A stretch of 64,000 nt of DNA from Acorus gramineus (Eukaryota; Streptophyta; Magnoliopsida; Acorales; Acoraceae), in the NCBI GenBank assembly GCA_030737835.1, contig JAUJYN010000081.1, positions 124,001-188,000 on the forward strand. Direction: 5' to 3'. The position numbers and the translations under genes are program-made. The notes below the pieces were generated by a model. It did not search any database and was not told where the DNA came from. It worked only from the letters and a program-made list of their open reading frames with translations. Positions 47,936 through 57,718 of this stretch are shown here, in pieces. Within the stretch, counting starts at the first letter, position 1. Each line of letters starts with the position of its first letter.

Positions 47936-49328
47936 GTATGTGTCCAGTCTTGTTTGGTTTTTTTTTTTTTGTTCTCTTGTATTCTTGCTCTGTTCTCCTT
48001 TCCTCTGGACCCTGTACAACAACATTAAACACAGAGCTAAGTAGATATACCCACTCAATTAAGCATATGTTCACACTTCAATACTCCCCTTTTAAAATTA
48101 CAAGATGGCCTTTGTTTAGATTATCGACAATCCATACGGAAACTGTTTGAATCGATATCCATCTAGGGGGACCACGCAAGTTCTGTCTGCTTGTTTAATG
48201 ATCGTTCATTCGTCCGTTCCCTTCTTGCTTCTCCTAGGCCCTACAAAACAACTTAAGAGACTAGACCAAATGATCATATCTGTTCCGTTTGGGCCCCTGC
48301 TCATCATTTTTTTATTTCTCCTTGTTAATTTGTCAAGGGCCCAAATAATGACAAAATTGGGAGTAATGGGTTATGGAGAAACAAACCTGATGGTGCTATC
48401 TTGATCTTGATGCCAGCAATGAGAGATTATTCACATGCTTACCAGTTATTAAAAGGACTCATGGTGATCAACTGTTTGCCATATCAAGGATACCTTGCGT
48501 GGTTTTGTCGATGGGGATAGTTCCCAAGTCTGGAAGTTCTTGTATGCTTGATCATGTTACCAAAATGTACTGAGAACTCCATAAATGTGCCAGGATAACA
48601 TTCAAAGACCGACTTTTAGATGAACAAGGTTTTAAGTAGACTCATGTGCAGTGTGTGGTAGCAGTTTAAGAAGTGGCTCACCTCTAGACTGAAAATTTCA
48701 CTTGACCCAAAAGAACTGGTTTAATTCATACCTTGTCACAAAAAGGGGGGAAGTGAATGAATGGGGGTGAGAGTAGTGTCCTCCTTGAACCAACTAAAAA
48801 ATTGCCCCAGTCCTAGCACATGTCCTAAGTCACTCGGTCCCCCCAGCTTTCTTCTTTACTGCTTTTTTTTTTTATATATACATATATATATTAAAGGGTG
48901 GAGGACGCAGGCCCGCATTGGATACCCACTTTATCCTCTTTTTTTTTTTTTTATAATGGCCAACTTGCCCTATTTTGGAGGGTATTTCTGTTTTTTTACC
49001 TTCTCCTTGGAAGCATCGACAGTGCCAGAGCCAGCTCTTTTGGGACATGCGCCAAGACTAAGGTATTTTCATGGATCATAGGCAACACGAGTTAAAATAC
49101 AAACAAAAGAATGACAATTACAAATTGCCCCAGTCTAATGTTGTGGGCGATCTTTTTATCTATCAGTGAACCAGGTCTTAAACTGGATAAGTGTGATGAC
49201 AGTGGTAAGAGCGGTGAGTATGAGTCTATATAAAACACATGCTATCCTTAAGGCTATCAAATCATATCATCAGGCATAGATACTAGGATTCACAGTAAGT
49301 AATGGTAAAATTTCTCAAACATCAAGTA
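47936..49328. other. non-coding interior between PMD gene and integrase
   Basis: T-rich tracts (47950-47970, 48862-48890, 48939-48952) and otherwise unremarkable sequence with short meaningless frames. No further gene is recognised. Confidence 0.6.
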
Positions 49329-50384
49329 TTAAGCATAGAATTTTTTCAAATATAGTGCATTCCATGTACCTGAGACCTCGTCCCCTTCGGCGTTCACCAA
49401 GCGATAAGCATTCCCGGAATAGGCATGGGTGATTACATAAGGTCCTTCCCAAATTGGTTGCAGTTTTCCTCTCGGGTGTGGTTGTCGAGAAGGCATGAGC
49501 TGCTTGAGCACCATTTCCCCAACTTGGAACTTTCTTTCAATTACCTTTTTCTGGAAGGCTCTGGACATTCTCCTTTGGTAAATTTGGGCGTGTTCGGCTG
49601 CTCGCAACCTTTTCTCATCTAATAGTTCAAGTTGTAGAAGGAGCGCTTCCCTCCTATCCTCGGGTTGTAAATCCTTGTCCAACTCCACTCTCAAAGATGG
49701 GATAAGCACTTCATAGGGAACCACCGCCTCCATCCCAAAAGTAAGGGAGTAAGGAGTCTGACCTGTGGGGGTCCTGATGGAGGTGCGATAAGCCCAAAGT
49801 GCATCAACTAGCTTGTCCGGCCAATCGGTAGCCTTATGCGTCTCCACGGTCTTTTTGATGATCTTCAGGAGAGTCTTGTTCGTAGCCTCCGCTTGTCCAT
49901 TCCCTTGGGGATAATATGGGGTGGAGTGATGCAGCTCAATGTGGTGCTTGTTGCAGAGGTCTTGAAATTCCTGAGAAATGAACTGAGGACCATTGTCAGT
50001 AATGATTACCTTCGGAGCGCCAAATCGTGCGAGGATATGAGTACGAACGAAGCGAACAAGAGTAGAACTCTTGATCACTATGTACGACTCAGCCTCGGCC
50101 CATTTGGTGAAGTATTCTGTGGCAGTGAGGATGAAGGCTTTCTGACTGGTGTTTTCAACTGTATCCCTAAAGGGGCCGATGATGTCAAGAGCCCACATGG
50201 AGAAAGGCCAAGGAGAGGTCATGGAATGCAATGCGGAGGCAGGTGCATGGATCTTATTGGCATGGGTCTGGCACTGAACACACCGTCTGACGAATTTGTG
50301 GCAATCCCCTCCATTGTGGGCCAATAGTAACCCATCCTTAGAACTTTCTTTGCGAGCATCTGTGAATTCACATGGCCTCCACAA
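49329..50384 (-). CDS. integrase domain block of the Tat/Ogre-type element
   Basis: A zinc-binding remnant (CVQCQTHA) is followed by the catalytic core with the D,D-35-E residues in LDIIGPF, ITDNGPQF and GQAEATN. The C-terminal part has a GPY/F-type motif (WEGPYVITHAYSGNAYRL). No chromodomain is seen, in keeping with the Tat group. It would insert the cDNA into chromosomes. Confidence 0.9.
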   Translation of the reverse strand: MWRPCEFTDARKESSKDGLLLAHNGGDCHKFVRRCVQCQTHANKIHAPASALHSMTSPWPFSMWALDIIGPFRDTVENTSQKAFILTATEYFTKWAEAESYIVIKSSTLVRFVRTHILARFGAPKVIITDNGPQFISQEFQDLCNKHHIELHHSTPYYPQGNGQAEATNKTLLKIIKKTVETHKATDWPDKLVDALWAYRTSIRTPTGQTPYSLTFGMEAVVPYEVLIPSLRVELDKDLQPEDRREALLLQLELLDEKRLRAAEHAQIYQRRMSRAFQKKVIERKFQVGEMVLKQLMPSRQPHPRGKLQPIWEGPYVITHAYSGNAYRLVNAEGDEVSGTWNALYLKKFYA

Positions 50385-51139
50385 ACTCCGGAATGTGCCT
50401 CTTTCACAATAGTGAATGCCTCTTCATCTTCCAAGCATCTCAACAACTCTCCATTGAAGGACATGCGAAAGAGAATGCCTCCTCGAAGACAATATTTGGT
50501 CGCCATTCTTTTAACAGCTTTTCGATCATCACTGGTGGCGTACTCCGGAAAGGAGCCATCTTCAAGGTAGTTCTTGATGTCGAAGAACCAAGGATTTCCA
50601 TCATCAGGTTCCTCCAAATCTATTGCGGAAACAAACTTAAGAATCTCATCTTTCTTCTCTTGCTGCTCCATTAGGTCTTGAATCTTGCAGTCTCGAAGGT
50701 CAGTGGCCGGAGTTTCTAGTCTTTGGACGATGACAGTCTCCGCCTTTTTGGATATCGGGAGGGTGAGTGAGGAGGCCAACGAGGCCAAGGCATCGGCGAG
50801 GATGTTGCCGGCTCGAGGTGTGAAAATGTGGATCACTTCTTGAAACTGGCGCAACAGGATAATAGTCAGTTCTCTGTAGGGCTTGAGCTTCGGGTCCCTC
50901 GTCTGGCACTTCTTCAAAGTTTGGCGAATCACTAAGAGTGAATCTCCAACAATCTTTAGATGACGAACTCCAAGAGCTAGGGCTGACTTTAAACCTGCAA
51001 TCAATGCTTCATACTCCGCAATATTGTTAGTAGCATTAAAAGTAAGTTGAAAAGCGCGCGGGATGATGACACCTTCAGGGGAGAGCAAGGCAATTCCAAT
51101 TCCTCTTCCTTTTTGGTTGACCGCTCCATCAAAATACAA
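50219..51139 (-). CDS. second, plant/archaeal-type RNase H block
   Basis: It starts MYFDGAVNQKGRGIGIALLS and continues NATNNIAEYEALIAGLKSAL and VGDSLLVI, the D-E-D pattern of the archaeal-like RNase H that Tat elements carry in addition to the usual one. Its presence next to RT-RNase H is the main evidence for the lineage. Downstream the block reaches the zinc-binding region of the integrase. Confidence 0.9.
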   Translation of the reverse strand: MYFDGAVNQKGRGIGIALLSPEGVIIPRAFQLTFNATNNIAEYEALIAGLKSALALGVRHLKIVGDSLLVIRQTLKKCQTRDPKLKPYRELTIILLRQFQEVIHIFTPRAGNILADALASLASSLTLPISKKAETVIVQRLETPATDLRDCKIQDLMEQQEKKDEILKFVSAIDLEEPDDGNPWFFDIKNYLEDGSFPEYATSDDRKAVKRMATKYCLRGGILFRMSFNGELLRCLEDEEAFTIVKEAHSGVCGGHVNSQMLAKKVLRMGYYWPTMEGIATNSSDGVFSARPMPIRSMHLPPHCIP

Positions 51140-51150
51140 TGTCCATGTCT

Positions 51151-53031
51151 TGCGGTCATCTTCTCAACTAATGCAAACAACTCTTCGTCAGGGAAATCCG
51201 TCCTGACAGGCTCATAATCCGGCAGTGGGAGGTGAGCAAGGTGGTCGGCGATGGCTTGTCCCTTGATGGATTTTTGAGTGACATACGTGATGTCAAACTC
51301 ATTTAGTTGGACCTGCCATCGAGCTAGCCGACCAGTCACTGATGCTTTCTCAAACAGATACCTTACCGGATCCATCTTTGCCAGATACTTTACTTGGTGC
51401 GCAAGGAAATAGTGGCGTAATTTCTGAGAGGCCCATACCAGCGCTAAACATGTCCTTTCCATGAGTGGGTAGGCCTGCTCATATTCAATCAGAGTTTTGC
51501 TCAAATAATAGATAGCCTTTTCCTTCCTTCCTTCTTCATCGTGTTGTGCGAGCACCGCGCCAACAGCTTCTTCAGTGGCCGCCAGGTAGAGAAGTAGCGG
51601 ACGCCCAGGGACAGGGGCTGAGAGAACAGGGGGGCTGAGTAAGTATTTCTTAAGTTCATCAAATGCTTGTTGACACTTGTCATCCCAAATGAATTCAGTC
51701 CCTCCTTTTAACAGCTTGTAGAAGGGTTTACACCGTTCGGCATGCTGTGAAATGAATCGACGAATAAACTGCAGCCGACCGATGAGTCCCCTAAGCTCCT
51801 TCAAATTTTTTGGAGGGGGCATTTGAGCGATCGCTCTTGCTTTAGATGGATCGACTTCAATCCCCCTCTTACTTATCATGAATCCCAATAGCTTTCCAGA
51901 TGACACTCCAAACCTACACTTCTTAGGGTTCATTTTCAAACTGAATTTTTTACACCTCTGTAGAACCCTTTCAAGTGTCCCTGCATGACCTTCCCGCGTC
52001 TTAGATTTGACCAAGATGTCATCCACGTAAACTTCCATTAATTTGTGCATCATGTCGTGGAAAATCGAGGTCATGGCGCGCTGGTACGTTGCCCCGGCAT
52101 TTTTAAGGCCGAAGGGCATTACAACGTAGCAGTAGGTCCCCCAAGGAGTGATGAATGATGTCTTCTCCTGATCTTCTTCTGCTAGACGGATCTGATTATA
52201 ACCCGAGAAACCATCCATAAAGGACAGCATCTCGTGTCCCGCAGTATTGTCAACAAGAATGTCAATGTGTGGAAGAGGGAAATCGTCTTTCGGGCAAACC
52301 CGATTGAGATCTCGGAAGTCTACACACACACGGACTTTGCCATCTTTCTTGCTTACCGGGACAATGTTGGCTATCCACTTTGGGTACAGCACCACCCTGA
52401 TAAACTTTGCCTGGTGTAACTTATCTACTTCCTCCTTCACCTTTATGGCCAACTTCGGATGGAGCCGCCTTAGCTTCTGCTTTATTGGTTTGGCGTCTGG
52501 TTCCAGAACTAGCCTATGCTCAACCAATGAAGGGTCAAGACCAGGCATGTCTTCGTAAGACCAGGAGAACACATCCGAATAGCTCCTCAACACCTCCATC
52601 CTTTCCTCCTCACTTGCCGCCTGCTCATCAAAGTGTTGAAGGCTTTCTGCGGACCCCTTTGACATCTCCTCTTCTTGCTCTGCTTCTTCATCATCGTCAC
52701 AAATCTCAAATACCCCCAAGCCGTCATCGAAATCTCCAAGGTCCTCCAAATCAGGTTCTTCGATGACAGCTATTGACTCGGATCGTTCTATTCCATGGAT
52801 TACGTGAATGCGTTTCCCGATGTCATCGATAATCCGAGTAGGGATTTGAAACCATGAAGCCTTGCCAGGTCCTTGAGACATATGGGGCATTGACGCCTTA
52901 GGAGGGTCGACCAAACTCCGCAGCTTGTCTAGAAGATCAGAATTACAAAACGAGGGGTGCCAGACCACCAAAGCGTCATCCCTTATCTCAAACAGGGAAC
53001 CTAATGTCTTAGGTTGTTCTACATTGTCCAT
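51151..53031 (-). CDS. reverse transcriptase and first RNase H block
   Basis: After an acidic N-terminal region (LDDLGDFDDGLGVFEICDDD-like) come the RT motifs: VPVSKKDGKVRVCVDFRDLN, MPFGLKNAGATYQR and the catalytic YVDDILVKS. The connection domain and a gypsy RNase H follow (LLLYLAATEEAVGAVLAQHD). The first Met at 53031 lies shortly after a possible splice acceptor, in keeping with the RT part being joined by splicing in Ogre-like elements. Confidence 0.9.
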
Positions 53032-53039
53032 TTTTAGAT

Positions 53040-53058
53040 CCCACCCCTCCTTAAAATT

Positions 53059-53093
<35 letters not shown>

Positions 53094-53597
53094 GCAAGCA
53101 AAGCAAGAAATAAAGCAAGGAAATTTTATGTACAAGCAGAAATTAACCCCCCCCCCCTTTTTTTTATATAGCAAGCAGAGCAAGAAGTAAAGCAGAAATT
53201 GATTTTTTTTTTTTTTTTTTTTTTTAGCAAGCAAAGCAAGAAATGGAGCAAGGGAATTTTATGTACAAGCAGAAATTAACCCCCCCCCCTTTTTTTTTTT
53301 ATATATATATAGCAAGCAGAGCAAGAAGTAAAGCAGAAATTGATTTTTTTTTTTTTTTTTTTTTTAGCAAGCAAAGCAAGAAATGGAGCAAGGAAATTTT
53401 ATGTACAAGCAGAAATTAATAATTTTTTTTTTTTTTTTTGAGCAAGCAAAGCAAGAAATAAAGCAAGGAAATTTTATGTACAAGCAGATTGACTCCCCCT
53501 TTTTTTTTTTTTTTTTTTTTAATATGAGTGCGCAGGATCTATATACAACGAAAGACAGGAAATAAATGAACCTTAGATATGGGAAGAGAGTACTTAC
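53040..53597 (-). other. probable Ogre-like intron between protease/G-patch and RT, filled with a compound tandem repeat
   Basis: A perfect donor CATTCAG|GTAAGTAC stands at 53598/53597 on the minus strand; acceptor-like AG sites lie just before 53031. Splicing at this location is known in Ogre elements. The interval consists of alternating units beginning agcaagcaaagcaagaaat and agcaagcagagcaagaagt, with C9/T20-type homopolymers between them. Confidence 0.6.
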
Positions 53598-53674
53598 CTG
53601 AATGGCGCCCTCAAGAATAGAGAAAATAAGATCATCCTTTCGCAAGGTTAAGGGCTGAGTTCAATCCAATCACC

Positions 53675-54517
53675 CTAGAGAGTCTTGCTCCCCAATGCTC
53701 CTGAACTGCATGAATGGGGCATCTCATCAGCAGAATCCGGGTCTTCAACATAGTATTCTGGCAATTTATGAGAATCGCCGGGCAATTGTTCATGTGATTC
53801 AGAAAATAACTGGTCAAGAGTCTCAATCAGAGAATCAATGTCTTCCTCTGGTGGAACTGAAGAGGGGGATTCTGATTGGCTCTCAATGGGAGTCAGTTGA
53901 TTGGATGCGGGTTGTTCTGATCCAGTGCTACGGATAAAATGTTCTTCCAAGCTCCAATCCGTGATGCCATAGAATGGTCCCCAATCATAGACATCATAAA
54001 CTGTGAGTGATCCGATGCCCATGTGGTCCGGCCATATGAAGTTGTGAATGATGTCTGTGGTGCCTTGATTGTACCGTCCCAGACCTTGGCCTCGATGATA
54101 ACCCATTTGTTCCATGAGCCGCCATCCTGGATTACTGTCAGTTGATGCGCGTGCTTTACCTTTGCCCAAAGTGCTTACCTGTAGTGCCCCATCACGCGCC
54201 CAATCGGGTGGAAACTCTGATATGTGCACGACTGGCTGCTTGCCTTTTCTCCTGGAAGGGCTTTTCACTGTTGTGATAGCCTCTGCTTCTTCTGCTTCAT
54301 ACCGGATGCCTCTGACAGCGTCCCCACCTATTGTGATGATCTGTTCTCCAACAGGAAATTTGAGGCATTGGTGGAGTGGGGAGGAAACACCTCGGATTGT
54401 CGCCAACCATTTTCTTCCCAAGATCATGCTATAATCAGAGTCCATCTCCAGAACATAGGCTTCAAACGTGGTCTTGAGGGGACCGATCTCCAAGCTAAAT
54501 GAACGGAAGCCCACCAC
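53675..54517 (-). CDS. protease C-terminal part and G-patch block
   Basis: The first part has the retropepsin-like ending YSMILGRKWLATIRGV. Later GWRLMEQMGYHRGQGLGR is a clear G-patch motif, an RNA-associated module also found next to the protease of some retroviruses. The remainder is acidic and Ser/Pro-rich. It belongs functionally with the neighbouring 54424-55044 block. Confidence 0.75.
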   Translation of the reverse strand: MVGFRSFSLEIGPLKTTFEAYVLEMDSDYSMILGRKWLATIRGVSSPLHQCLKFPVGEQIITIGGDAVRGIRYEAEEAEAITTVKSPSRRKGKQPVVHISEFPPDWARDGALQVSTLGKGKARASTDSNPGWRLMEQMGYHRGQGLGRYNQGTTDIIHNFIWPDHMGIGSLTVYDVYDWGPFYGITDWSLEEHFIRSTGSEQPASNQLTPIESQSESPSSVPPEEDIDSLIETLDQLFSESHEQLPGDSHKLPEYYVEDPDSADEMPHSCSSGALGSKTL

Positions 54518-55044
54518 ATGTCGGCACTCCTGTCATAGGCAAAAATTCGCGTATCGGACTCCGCTAGTGAAGTGATATCACCATTGACGTGCTGGAACGT
54601 CTGGAGGGACATGAGGTTGACACCCGCACCAGTATCAACAAGGATTCGATTAACCAATGTTTTCTCCACCAAGGCGGTGACGCAAAGTGCCGAAATGTTG
54701 GTGAGGGGATCATCGATGACTTCCTTGGGCCAGAATGAGATCACAGGGCCCAATCCTTCAGAAACTAGCGCCGCTGGCACATTAAAGGCAGAAATGTGGC
54801 GGTCCACCTTGACCTTTTCCAGGAAAGCCCTTATCGCCTCCTGATGGTGTTCTGAAGTCTCGATCAGCTCCAATATCGAGATCTTGGCTGGGATTTTGCG
54901 CAATTGTTCAAGCAAGTCCACCTTATCACCAGCTCTCCCTTCTTCCACTTCCGCTTCTGATTGGTCTGTCGGAGAACTTGAGAGGGCATATTGTTGAAGA
55001 TGCGTCCTGTCCTGGTGGTGTGGAGAACTGCAGTATTGGGACAA
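54424..55044 (-). CDS. retropepsin-like domain 3
   Basis: Contains ILVDTGAGVNLMSLQTF, the active-site loop of a retroviral-type aspartic protease, preceded by a spacer with FLEKVKVDRHISAFNVPAALV. Third of three such domains in this element. Confidence 0.75.
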   Translation of the reverse strand: MSQYCSSPHHQDRTHLQQYALSSSPTDQSEAEVEEGRAGDKVDLLEQLRKIPAKISILELIETSEHHQEAIRAFLEKVKVDRHISAFNVPAALVSEGLGPVISFWPKEVIDDPLTNISALCVTALVEKTLVNRILVDTGAGVNLMSLQTFQHVNGDITSLAESDTRIFAYDRSADMWWASVHLAWRSVPSRPRLKPMFWRWTLIIA

Positions 55045-55120
55045 TGATGCCAGGAGGACAAAAGTGGCCGGATGGGGCTGAGGCTGCTAGCTCGGATGGG
55101 ACTCCGGATTGGTGGCGGGT

Positions 55121-55846
55121 TCATGGAGGGAACCGAACTTCTAGGAGCTGAACGGATGATGCCACCTGGTATGATCTGGGGTGGAGGATCGTCTGAGGCT
55201 GATATGCACAGTTCTTTGGCCTAGAATTTAGCTCGCACATTTGACAGTTGAAGAACCTTGACCAGTCATGGCGGCGTGCCTCCCCCCATACCGAGATGAT
55301 GTCCCCATTGCTTGGAAAACGCAAGCATTGATGACGCGTAGAAGAGACACCTTCGACATTGTCAAGCCAGGGCCTCCCAAGGATCATGGAATGAGGCGAC
55401 TCGATCTTCATGACCTCACAGTCTACAGAGGTACATACTGGCCCCACCTTTAGAACACAAGAGATCCTCCCGCATGAAGATTGGCTTGAGCTGTCATATG
55501 CGTGGAGAAGGGTTTCTGATGGTTGGAGCTTGGGGAGCCCACGCCGAAGCTTGCAGTAGGTGGAATGGGTCATGATGTCTACTCCAGCGCCTGTGTCCAC
55601 GAGGACATTTCGGAGAATTTTACCGGCAATGGCTACTTTGATCACAAGGGGGCATGTGCGTATGCTAGGCTCGGCGAGCTCATGAGGAGCGAATGTGATG
55701 GAAGGGGAACATGTCAAGCAAGTGATCGTGTCATGCTCCTCTGATGGGTCTTCTATTGATGTTGGGGAGCCAGATGGCTCAACATTCAAGGAGTCTTCTT
55801 CAAGCTCCTCCTCTCGTATTTCTTCTTTCGACTCTTCTTTCATCAC
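55121..55846 (-). CDS. retropepsin-like domain 2
   Basis: Contains VLVDTGAGVDIMTHSTY and later SMILGRPWLDNVEGVSSTRHQ, giving a nearly full-length protease fold. It follows an acidic linker. Its tail matches that of domain 3 (SMILGRKWLATIRGVSSPLHQ). Confidence 0.75.
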   Translation of the reverse strand: MMKEESKEEIREEELEEDSLNVEPSGSPTSIEDPSEEHDTITCLTCSPSITFAPHELAEPSIRTCPLVIKVAIAGKILRNVLVDTGAGVDIMTHSTYCKLRRGLPKLQPSETLLHAYDSSSQSSCGRISCVLKVGPVCTSVDCEVMKIESPHSMILGRPWLDNVEGVSSTRHQCLRFPSNGDIISVWGEARRHDWSRFFNCQMCELNSRPKNCAYQPQTILHPRSYQVASSVQLLEVRFPP

Positions 55847-55874
55847 CCTTTCTATCCCCCTTCTGAGCCAATGG

Positions 55875-56495
55875 TTAACGCATTAACAGTCCAATTCGGT
55901 TCATTCGGTCCCCCCCAAAGGATGTTTTCCCCCCATACGGAGACAATCTTTCCCCATAGTGGAAACCGAAGGCATTGATGACGAGTGGATGGAACTGCTC
56001 TGGCATTATTGAGCCACGCCCTCCCGAGAATTTTGTTGTGGAGACGCCCCCCTCGAGCTTTACGACATGAAAATATACCTCAGTGTGCAACGGGCCTACC
56101 ATCAAAGGAATCGTAACTGTTCCGACCACCGGTCGTCTGGTGCCGTCATATGCTTCTATGAACTCATTAGAGGGCTCAAGTTCAGGACGGTCCTCCACAT
56201 CTTCAAATGAGCAATAAACTCCATATGCCATGATGTTTCCTCCTGCCCCGGTGTCAATATATGTATATCTTAAGGGGATCCCTGCTATCTCCACCATGAT
56301 ACGAAGGGGGCGATTACGCATTGCTGGTGGGGTGAGCTCGCTCTCGAGGAACACAATAGGTGGCGGTCCCACCGGGCCATCAACAGTTCCGGTTGATGCT
56401 TCTGGTTCTTGAATTGTGCTTGCTAAAGTGGACTGATCAGATGGTTCTTGCTCAAGGGCATCTTCACCAAATGCCAGTTCTTCCGGCTCTTCCAT
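55875..56495 (-). CDS. retropepsin-like domain 1
   Basis: Contains TYIDTGAGGNIMAYGVY and a following strand set (GTVTIPLMVGPLHTEVYFHVV). It has the same layout as domains 2 and 3 but is the most divergent. It lies directly after the Glu/Pro-rich repeat region. Confidence 0.75.
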   Translation of the reverse strand: MEEPEELAFGEDALEQEPSDQSTLASTIQEPEASTGTVDGPVGPPPIVFLESELTPPAMRNRPLRIMVEIAGIPLRYTYIDTGAGGNIMAYGVYCSFEDVEDRPELEPSNEFIEAYDGTRRPVVGTVTIPLMVGPLHTEVYFHVVKLEGGVSTTKFSGGRGSIMPEQFHPLVINAFGFHYGERLSPYGGKTSFGGDRMNRIGLLMR

Positions 56496-56514
56496 GAGCT
56501 CGTCTTCAGATACT

Positions 56515-56960
56515 TCCTCCTCAGGGTCTTCTTCTGGCTCCTCCTCCTCAGGGTCTTCTTCTGGCTCCTCCTCCTCAGGGTCTTCTTCTGGCTCCTCCTC
56601 CTCAGGGTCTTCTTCTGGTTCCTTCTCCTCAGGGTCCTCTTCTGGTTCCTCCTCCTCGGGGTCCTCTTCTAGTTCCTCCTCCTCAGGGTCCTCTTCTAGC
56701 TCCTCCTCCTCAGGGTCTTCTTCTGGCTCCTCCTCCTCAGGGTCTTCTTCTGGTTCTTCCTCCTCCGGGTCCTCTTCTGGTTCCTCCTCTTCAGGGTCCC
56801 TTCTGGTTCTTCCTCCTCCGGGTCCTCTTCTGGTTCCTCCTCCTCCGGGTCCTCTTCTGGTTCCTCCTCCTCAGGGTCCTCTTCTGGTTCCTCCTCAGGG
56901 TCCTCTTCTGGCTCCTCCTCCTCAGGGTCTTCTTCTGGCTCTTCCTCTGGCTCGTCTTCT
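56515..56960 (-). repeat. 27-bp minisatellite coding for a Glu/Pro/Asp repeat
   Basis: On the plus strand tcctcctcagggtcttcttc-type units recur about 15 times with a 27-bp period. On the minus strand this reads as a nine-residue repeat EEPEEDPEE. Located between gag and the first protease-like domain. Confidence 0.85.
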
Positions 56961-57214
56961 TCCATGGGTTCCTCTTCGGATTCGGATTTACCACTATCAG
57001 GTGTTGCCAGTGGGGTGACAAGGTTGGCCCAAAGGTGTGATGAGGAGTTGGACTGGTTGGGGGATGGAGGGTCGATCCCAATGAAGTTGACAACTGGACC
57101 AGATGAAGTAGACGGCTGAGTATGGGAAGGGAGTGGGTCAATATGAATGCCAAGAGGTGCGGATGAAGTGGAGGATTGAACAGGGTGGGCCAAGCGGGAC
57201 CTAGTGATGATATT

Positions 57215-57655
57215 TCACAATAATGCCCAATCAATGCGATCTTGTTCATGAAGATCATAAACAAAATCTTGAAATGTGTAGCAACCACAGATGTCATGAC
57301 CATGCATTCGGTGGTATGGGCAGTAGCGTGAACTATCGACACCAGGGGGTGAGGGTCTCTCGGGTGGCAAGGTGATGCTGTTGGATTCCATCAGTGCCAT
57401 AAAAATGTCGGGCAAGGACTCTGGCAGTGGCGGGTAAGTATCACGTTTGCCCATCCTTCGAGCCTGGTAAGATGTGGGTGGAGGAACAGCTGTGTATTGT
57501 CTTCCGGGGATTGGTCGGGGAGTTATTTGATTGGGTTGCGAGGCTCGAATGGGTTGGGCTTGGGGAGCTGAGTGGTGATACTGAAATGGTTGGCGGAGAG
57601 GTGGGTGGTGGGTTGGGAATGAGGAAATTGGTGTGGGGCGTGTTGGATGGTGCAC
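57215..57655 (-). CDS. gag C-terminal block with CxxH...GHxxxxC finger-like motif
   Basis: A Pro-rich stretch leads to YCPYHRMHGHDICGCYTFQD, resembling the nucleocapsid-like motif that ends gag in many Tat/Athila elements. Confidence 0.65.
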   Translation of the reverse strand: MHHPTRPTPISSFPTHHPPLRQPFQYHHSAPQAQPIRASQPNQITPRPIPGRQYTAVPPPTSYQARRMGKRDTYPPLPESLPDIFMALMESNSITLPPERPSPPGVDSSRYCPYHRMHGHDICGCYTFQDFVYDLHEQDRIDWALL

Positions 57656-57718
57656 TAGCGTCTGTTGAGGAGCAATCCCTTGATAACGGGTTACTGGTCA
57701 AGGCGGAGTATACCTAGA

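Noticed and set aside
56494-57018. A 174-codon Ser/Gly-rich plus-strand frame
   Set aside because: It is the complement of the Glu/Pro repeat; the minus-strand reading lies in order with gag and protease blocks.
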